From Holophagales bacterium UBA5066 (lineage in GTDB: Bacteria > Acidobacteriota > Thermoanaerobaculia > UBA5066): a stretch of 64,000 nucleotides of DNA. The stretch spans positions 8,439-72,438 of the forward strand of contig DIAY01000284.1 in the NCBI GenBank assembly GCA_002414905.1. Reading direction: 5' to 3'. Shown one piece after another: positions 60,400 to 64,000 of this stretch. How positions within the stretch are numbered: position 1 is the first letter of the stretch; every line of letters begins with the position of its first letter. The position numbers and the translations under genes were made by a program. The notes under the pieces are model-generated. The model saw only the letters and a list, made by a program, of their open reading frames with translations, made no database searches and was not told the origin of the DNA.

Positions 60400-62082
60400 A
60401 TGAGCACCGTCTCCGTTCCCGCCCGCTACTCCCCGCCGGCCCTTCCGCGCGGAACGACGCTCCGCTGCCGCTCCTGGCTGACGGAGGCCCCCTACCGGAT
60501 GCTCCTGAACAACCTGGACCCCGACGTGGCCGAACGGCGGGAGGACCTCGTCGTCTACGGCGGCTCCGGCAAGGCCGCGCGCAACCCGGCCTGTCTCGAG
60601 GCGATCCTGCGCGAGCTCGAGAGGCTCGGCGACGACGAGACGCTCCTCGTCCAGTCGGGAAAGCCCGTCGCGGTGTTCCGAACGCACGCCGACGCGCCCC
60701 GCGTCCTGATCGCCAACTCCAACCTCGTTCCGAACTGGGGAACCTGGGACGAGTTCCGGCGCCTCGAGGCTCTGGGTCTGACGATGTACGGTCAGATGAC
60801 GGCCGGCTCGTGGATCTACATCGGGACGCAGGGCATTCTCCAGGGGACGTACGAGACGTTCGCCGAGGCGGGACGGCGCGACCTTGGCTCTCCCGACGGT
60901 TCGCTCACCGGGCGCCTTGCCGTGACCGCCGGGCTCGGAGGGATGGGCGGGGCCCAGCCTCTCGCCGTGACGATGGGCGGAGGTACGGCGCTGGTTGCCG
61001 AGGTGGATGCCCACCGGATCGACCGCCGGCTCCAGACCCGCTACTGCGACGAGCGGATCGACGATCTCGACGCCGCGATCGACCGGGCTGTCGCGGCCCG
61101 GGACGCGAAGGAGGGGATCTCGATCGGCGTCCTCGCGAACGCCGTCGACCTCCTCGCGCGTCTCGTGGAGCGGGGGATCGTCCCCGATCTCCTGACCGAC
61201 CAGACCTCGGCACACGACGAGCTGAACGGTTACGTTCCGCACGGGATCCCCTACGAGGCGGCCCTCGCGCTCCGGAAGGACGACCCCGCCGAGTACGGCC
61301 GCCGTGCCGTAGCGTCGATGGGCGAGCACGTGAAGCTGATGCTGGAGCTTCAAAGGCGCGGAGCCGTCGCGTTCGACTACGGCAACAACATCCGGGCGCA
61401 GGCGGTGAAGGCGGGAGTCTCCGACGCATTCCGGATCGAGGGCTTCGTCCCGAAGTACATCCGCCCGCTCTTCTGCCAGGGCAAGGGGCCGTTCCGCTGG
61501 GTGGCGCTCTCGGGCGACCCGGCCGACATCGTCGCGACGGACCGCGCCCTCGTCGAGCTCTTCCCTCAGAATGCCGCCCTTCTGCGATGGCTCGACCTCG
61601 CCGCGAAGAGGGTCGCCTACCAGGGGCTTCCGGCCCGGATCTGCTGGCTCGGGTACGGAGAGCGCGAGAAGGCGGGCCTGGCGTTCAACGAGCTCGTCCG
61701 GACCGGAAAGGTGAAGGCCCCGATCGTCATCGGTCGCGACCACCTCGACTGTGGCTCCGTCGCTTCTCCCAACCGCGAGACGGAAGCGATGAAGGACGGC
61801 AGCGACGCCATCGCCGACTGGCCGCTGCTGAACGCGCTCGTGAACACGGCGGCCGGGGCGACGTGGGTGTCGATCCACCACGGCGGGGGAGTCGGCATCG
61901 GATATTCGATTCACGCGGGGATGGTGGTCGTCGCCGACGGGACCGACGCGGCGGCCCGCCGTCTCGCGAGGGTCCTGGTGAGCGACCCGGGAATGGGCGT
62001 GGTGCGGCACGTGGATGCCGGGTACGAGGAGGCTCTCACCTGCGCCGAGACCCACGGCGTGGCGATCCCGATGCGCCGTTGA
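60400..62082 (+). CDS. hutU: Urocanate hydratase
   Basis: 560 residues, typical length. It hydrates urocanate to imidazolonepropionate using tightly bound NAD+. The NAD-binding and active-site blocks are clear: YGQMTAGSWIYIGTQGILQGTYETFAEA, GLGGMGGAQPLAVTMGGG, FDYGNNIRAQA, and DHLDCGSVASPNRETEAM, with the Cys-containing FCQGKGPFRW. ATG 60400 has GAGG close upstream; the open frame to 60280 crosses the PhaR-like promoter and is excluded. It overlaps the next gene by TTGA. Confidence 0.97.
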   Translation: MSTVSVPARYSPPALPRGTTLRCRSWLTEAPYRMLLNNLDPDVAERREDLVVYGGSGKAARNPACLEAILRELERLGDDETLLVQSGKPVAVFRTHADAPRVLIANSNLVPNWGTWDEFRRLEALGLTMYGQMTAGSWIYIGTQGILQGTYETFAEAGRRDLGSPDGSLTGRLAVTAGLGGMGGAQPLAVTMGGGTALVAEVDAHRIDRRLQTRYCDERIDDLDAAIDRAVAARDAKEGISIGVLANAVDLLARLVERGIVPDLLTDQTSAHDELNGYVPHGIPYEAALALRKDDPAEYGRRAVASMGEHVKLMLELQRRGAVAFDYGNNIRAQAVKAGVSDAFRIEGFVPKYIRPLFCQGKGPFRWVALSGDPADIVATDRALVELFPQNAALLRWLDLAAKRVAYQGLPARICWLGYGEREKAGLAFNELVRTGKVKAPIVIGRDHLDCGSVASPNRETEAMKDGSDAIADWPLLNALVNTAAGATWVSIHHGGGVGIGYSIHAGMVVVADGTDAAARRLARVLVSDPGMGVVRHVDAGYEEALTCAETHGVAIPMRR

Positions 62083-64000
62083 AGGCGCGCCGGGCGGCCC
62101 TCGTTCTTCTCGGCCTCCTCGCCGCGGCGGGGCTGGCGGGAGCCGTCTTCGCGAGACTGGGCCCTACGGGAGGCGAGGAGGCGAACCGGCGCGCGGAGAG
62201 ATTGAGGGAACGGGCTGCAGCGGTCCTCGAGGCGGACGCGAATCGGCTTGCCGCGATCTCGAATCGCCTTGCCGGGAACCCGGCTCTCGTCGAGATCGTG
62301 GAGGGAGGAAGCGGCGGCGTCCGACCGGGGCGACTCTTCTCGATCCTCGGGTCGGCGCTCCCGAAAGAGGCCGGATGGGGAGCCGTCCTTCTCGACCGGA
62401 CCGGAACGGCCGTAGCGTGGGCGGGAGAACCCGGAGACCTCCCGGCCCCGACGACTCCGCGCGCGGAGAGCTTCGCGGTCGAATTCCGCGTGACGCAGGG
62501 GACCCTCGCCCACGAGGCGCCGATCGGCCGCAGTCCGGAAGCGAGAGGACGCCTGGTCGTCACGCGACTGTTCCCGACCGGCATCCTGCGGCCGGACGTT
62601 CTCGAGACACACTTCCTTTCCGGCGCCCCGACGGTGCGCCGGATCCGGGTGAACGCCTCAACGCGCCCCGGCCGCCTCCTCGCGCTCTCTCTGGAGCCCG
62701 TGACCCGCGCGGTCGAGGAAGAGGATGTCCGAAGGGACGCGGCCCGGCCGTGGGCACTCCTGGGCGCACTGGCGGCCCTGTTTCTCGGGCTGGCGGCTCG
62801 TGCCCGCGCGACCGGCGTGGTGGCGGCGCGCCTCCTGCTCCTCCTGGCCGTTCCGAGCGCGGAGACGGGGCCATTCGCGCCATTCCTGCGCGATGTCTCC
62901 GGGCTTCTCGCTACGCCCGTCGACGTCTGCCTGACGGGCCTCGCAGCCCTTCTCATCCTGCGTTCCGTACTTGCGTCTGATATCGGCGGGAGACGGAACG
63001 CGGCCCTCAGACTCGCGGCCGGTCCTTTTGCCGTGGCGGCGGCCGCGTTGCCGGTCTTCCTCGGTTTCTCCGGCGGACGCTCGGTGCCGTCGCTGCTTCT
63101 AGGCCTGGGCCTGTTTACGGGGCCCACCGAGGCGCCGTTGGCGTCCGCGGGGCTGGTGGCGATTTCGAGTGCGTCGCTCGGCTTGTCGGCTCTGCTCGCG
63201 GCGACGCTATTGCGGGCGGGCCGGTTTGCTCTCGCCCTGGGGGCGGCGGGACTGTCGGTCGCAGGCTGGTCGTACTTCGCCGTTCCGTCCGGCGCGACGA
63301 CGGGACTCCTGGTTCTTGGAAGCTGTCTCCTGGCCGCGAGTCTCTCGGCGAAGGTCTCGGAATTCAGGACGTCCGATCTCCTGTCCCGGGCGGTCGCCGT
63401 GGCGCTCGTCGTCAGTTCCGGTGCCTTCGTGACGGGAGCCGGGGCTTCTCTGGGGCGTCTGCGGGGCACGGACGAGCGCCTTGAGAGGGCGGCATCCCGG
63501 TCGAGCCTGGATCGCGAACGCCTCGAAGAGGAGGGACCCGTCGCCTGGGAAGAGAGGACCTCATCGGAGCACCTGCGACCATGGGCTCCCGGCGGAAGCC
63601 GTACCCATATGAGCGACCTTGCACGCGCACTCTGGGTCCGCGGGCGCACCGGCGATTTCCCCGAACCGGGCGACCTCCTCACGGTCCGTGACGAGGACGG
63701 ACGGGTCGTCTCATCCTTCGGGACGATGCGGCCGGGCGACGAGGGAAGGGGGACGGCGATCGGCCTGACGCTTCCCGTGCCCGGAACGATCGGGGTTCTG
63801 TCGCGGATGCCGTGGCCCGACGCGGACGAAGAGGATCCCCTGCTCGTCGCCCTGCCCGGCGAGCTTGCCCACAGGGACCGCCCCGTCGAGCGGATCGACT
63901 TCGACGGAGCGGGACGGCCGCTGGGACGGGGGCGGCTCGAGAGGTCCGACCTGTCGAGCCCGCTTCTGGCCGCCGTGCGTCGGGACGGCGTTGCGTGGGG
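62079..64000 (+). CDS. Large multi-pass membrane protein, partial (possible sensor)
   Basis: An uninterrupted frame of about 640 codons from TTG 62079 to the window end. The TTG overlaps the hutU stop (TTGA). Residues 5-25 form a membrane segment or signal anchor (ALVLLGLLAAAGLAGAVFA), then about 190 residues of extracytoplasmic domain (helical RERAAAVLEADANRLAAI followed by PAS/CACHE-like strands), then six to eight membrane segments (about 225-450), then another soluble domain still open at the end. The plan suits a membrane sensor such as a histidine kinase, but no kinase motif is reached, so function is unassigned. Confidence 0.7.
   Translation, partial: MKARRAALVLLGLLAAAGLAGAVFARLGPTGGEEANRRAERLRERAAAVLEADANRLAAISNRLAGNPALVEIVEGGSGGVRPGRLFSILGSALPKEAGWGAVLLDRTGTAVAWAGEPGDLPAPTTPRAESFAVEFRVTQGTLAHEAPIGRSPEARGRLVVTRLFPTGILRPDVLETHFLSGAPTVRRIRVNASTRPGRLLALSLEPVTRAVEEEDVRRDAARPWALLGALAALFLGLAARARATGVVAARLLLLLAVPSAETGPFAPFLRDVSGLLATPVDVCLTGLAALLILRSVLASDIGGRRNAALRLAAGPFAVAAAALPVFLGFSGGRSVPSLLLGLGLFTGPTEAPLASAGLVAISSASLGLSALLAATLLRAGRFALALGAAGLSVAGWSYFAVPSGATTGLLVLGSCLLAASLSAKVSEFRTSDLLSRAVAVALVVSSGAFVTGAGASLGRLRGTDERLERAASRSSLDRERLEEEGPVAWEERTSSEHLRPWAPGGSRTHMSDLARALWVRGRTGDFPEPGDLLTVRDEDGRVVSSFGTMRPGDEGRGTAIGLTLPVPGTIGVLSRMPWPDADEEDPLLVALPGELAHRDRPVERIDFDGAGRPLGRGRLERSDLSSPLLAAVRRDGVAW

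Noticed and set aside
1..64000. CRISPR arrays, insertion sequences, phage genes or att sites next to the tRNAs
   Set aside because: I saw no regularly spaced repeats, transposase or integrase motifs, and no duplicated tRNA 3' ends; all neighbours look like core or metabolic genes.

Overview
The window is GC-rich, densely packed DNA from a Gram-negative bacterium. Outer-membrane signs are a Tsx-like beta-barrel, lipobox signal peptides and a LolA-like protein. Neighbouring genes very often share 4-bp stop/start overlaps (ATGA, GTGA, TTGA). The protein mix (Dcp-type M3 peptidase, REC-cyclase-PilZ signalling protein, two-headed ArsA, PHA-type regulator, hutH and hutU) would fit a high-GC phylum such as Acidobacteriota. 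That assignment is inference; there is no rRNA or other decisive marker here.

Layout. 1-8 kb: the end of an amidohydrolase, a pyrimidine-nucleoside phosphorylase, then a second-messenger neighbourhood made of a TPR/cNMP-binding protein, a lone receiver, YgiQ, a REC-nucleotide cyclase-PilZ protein and a cNMP-binding diguanylate cyclase. 8-13.3 kb: an overlapping run of ABC-F ATPase, CinA, GpsA and a glutamine-amidotransferase-like protein. 13.3-18.8 kb: a His-rich small protein on the minus strand, divergent from a six-gene overlapping operon (ZnuA-, ZnuC- and ZnuB-like, then an ABC ATPase, an FtsX-type permease and a LolA-like protein). 18.9-29.3 kb: SirB1-like protein, patatin lipoprotein, PLP gamma-lyase, alpha/beta hydrolase, degenerate M41-like protein, Dcp, two tRNAs (Glu, Lys), a tandem pair of unknown secreted paralogs and an RpiR regulator.

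29.3-50.4 kb: the centrepiece, about 20 kb on the minus strand. It is a selenium-linked molybdenum-hydroxylase / anaerobic purine catabolism cluster: ygeY, ygfK, NCS2 permease, Tsx-like channel, hyuA, ygeW, an extra PLP enzyme, ssnA, arcC, dpaL, fused xanthine dehydrogenase, xdhC, yqeC and yqeB, preceded by mocA and purA. Reading it as a pathway: purine crosses the outer membrane (Tsx-like) and inner membrane (NCS2), is hydroxylated or reduced by the Mo enzyme and YgfK, the ring is opened by SsnA/HyuA/YgeY-type hydrolases, carbamoyl groups go through YgeW and carbamate kinase to ATP, and diaminopropionate is split to pyruvate and ammonia. A good sigma70-type promoter with a 13-bp dyad in its spacer lies just upstream of ygeY.

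51.8-64 kb: hutH, a fused ArsA-like ATPase, a small granule-protein-like ORF, an epimerase-fold protein lacking its catalytic dyad, an acyltransferase, a patatin, a phasin-like/PhaR-like pair with a clear promoter and repeated operator-like sites, hutU, and the start of a large membrane protein running off the end. The histidine-degradation genes hutH and hutU are thus separated by about 7 kb of lipid/PHA-type genes.
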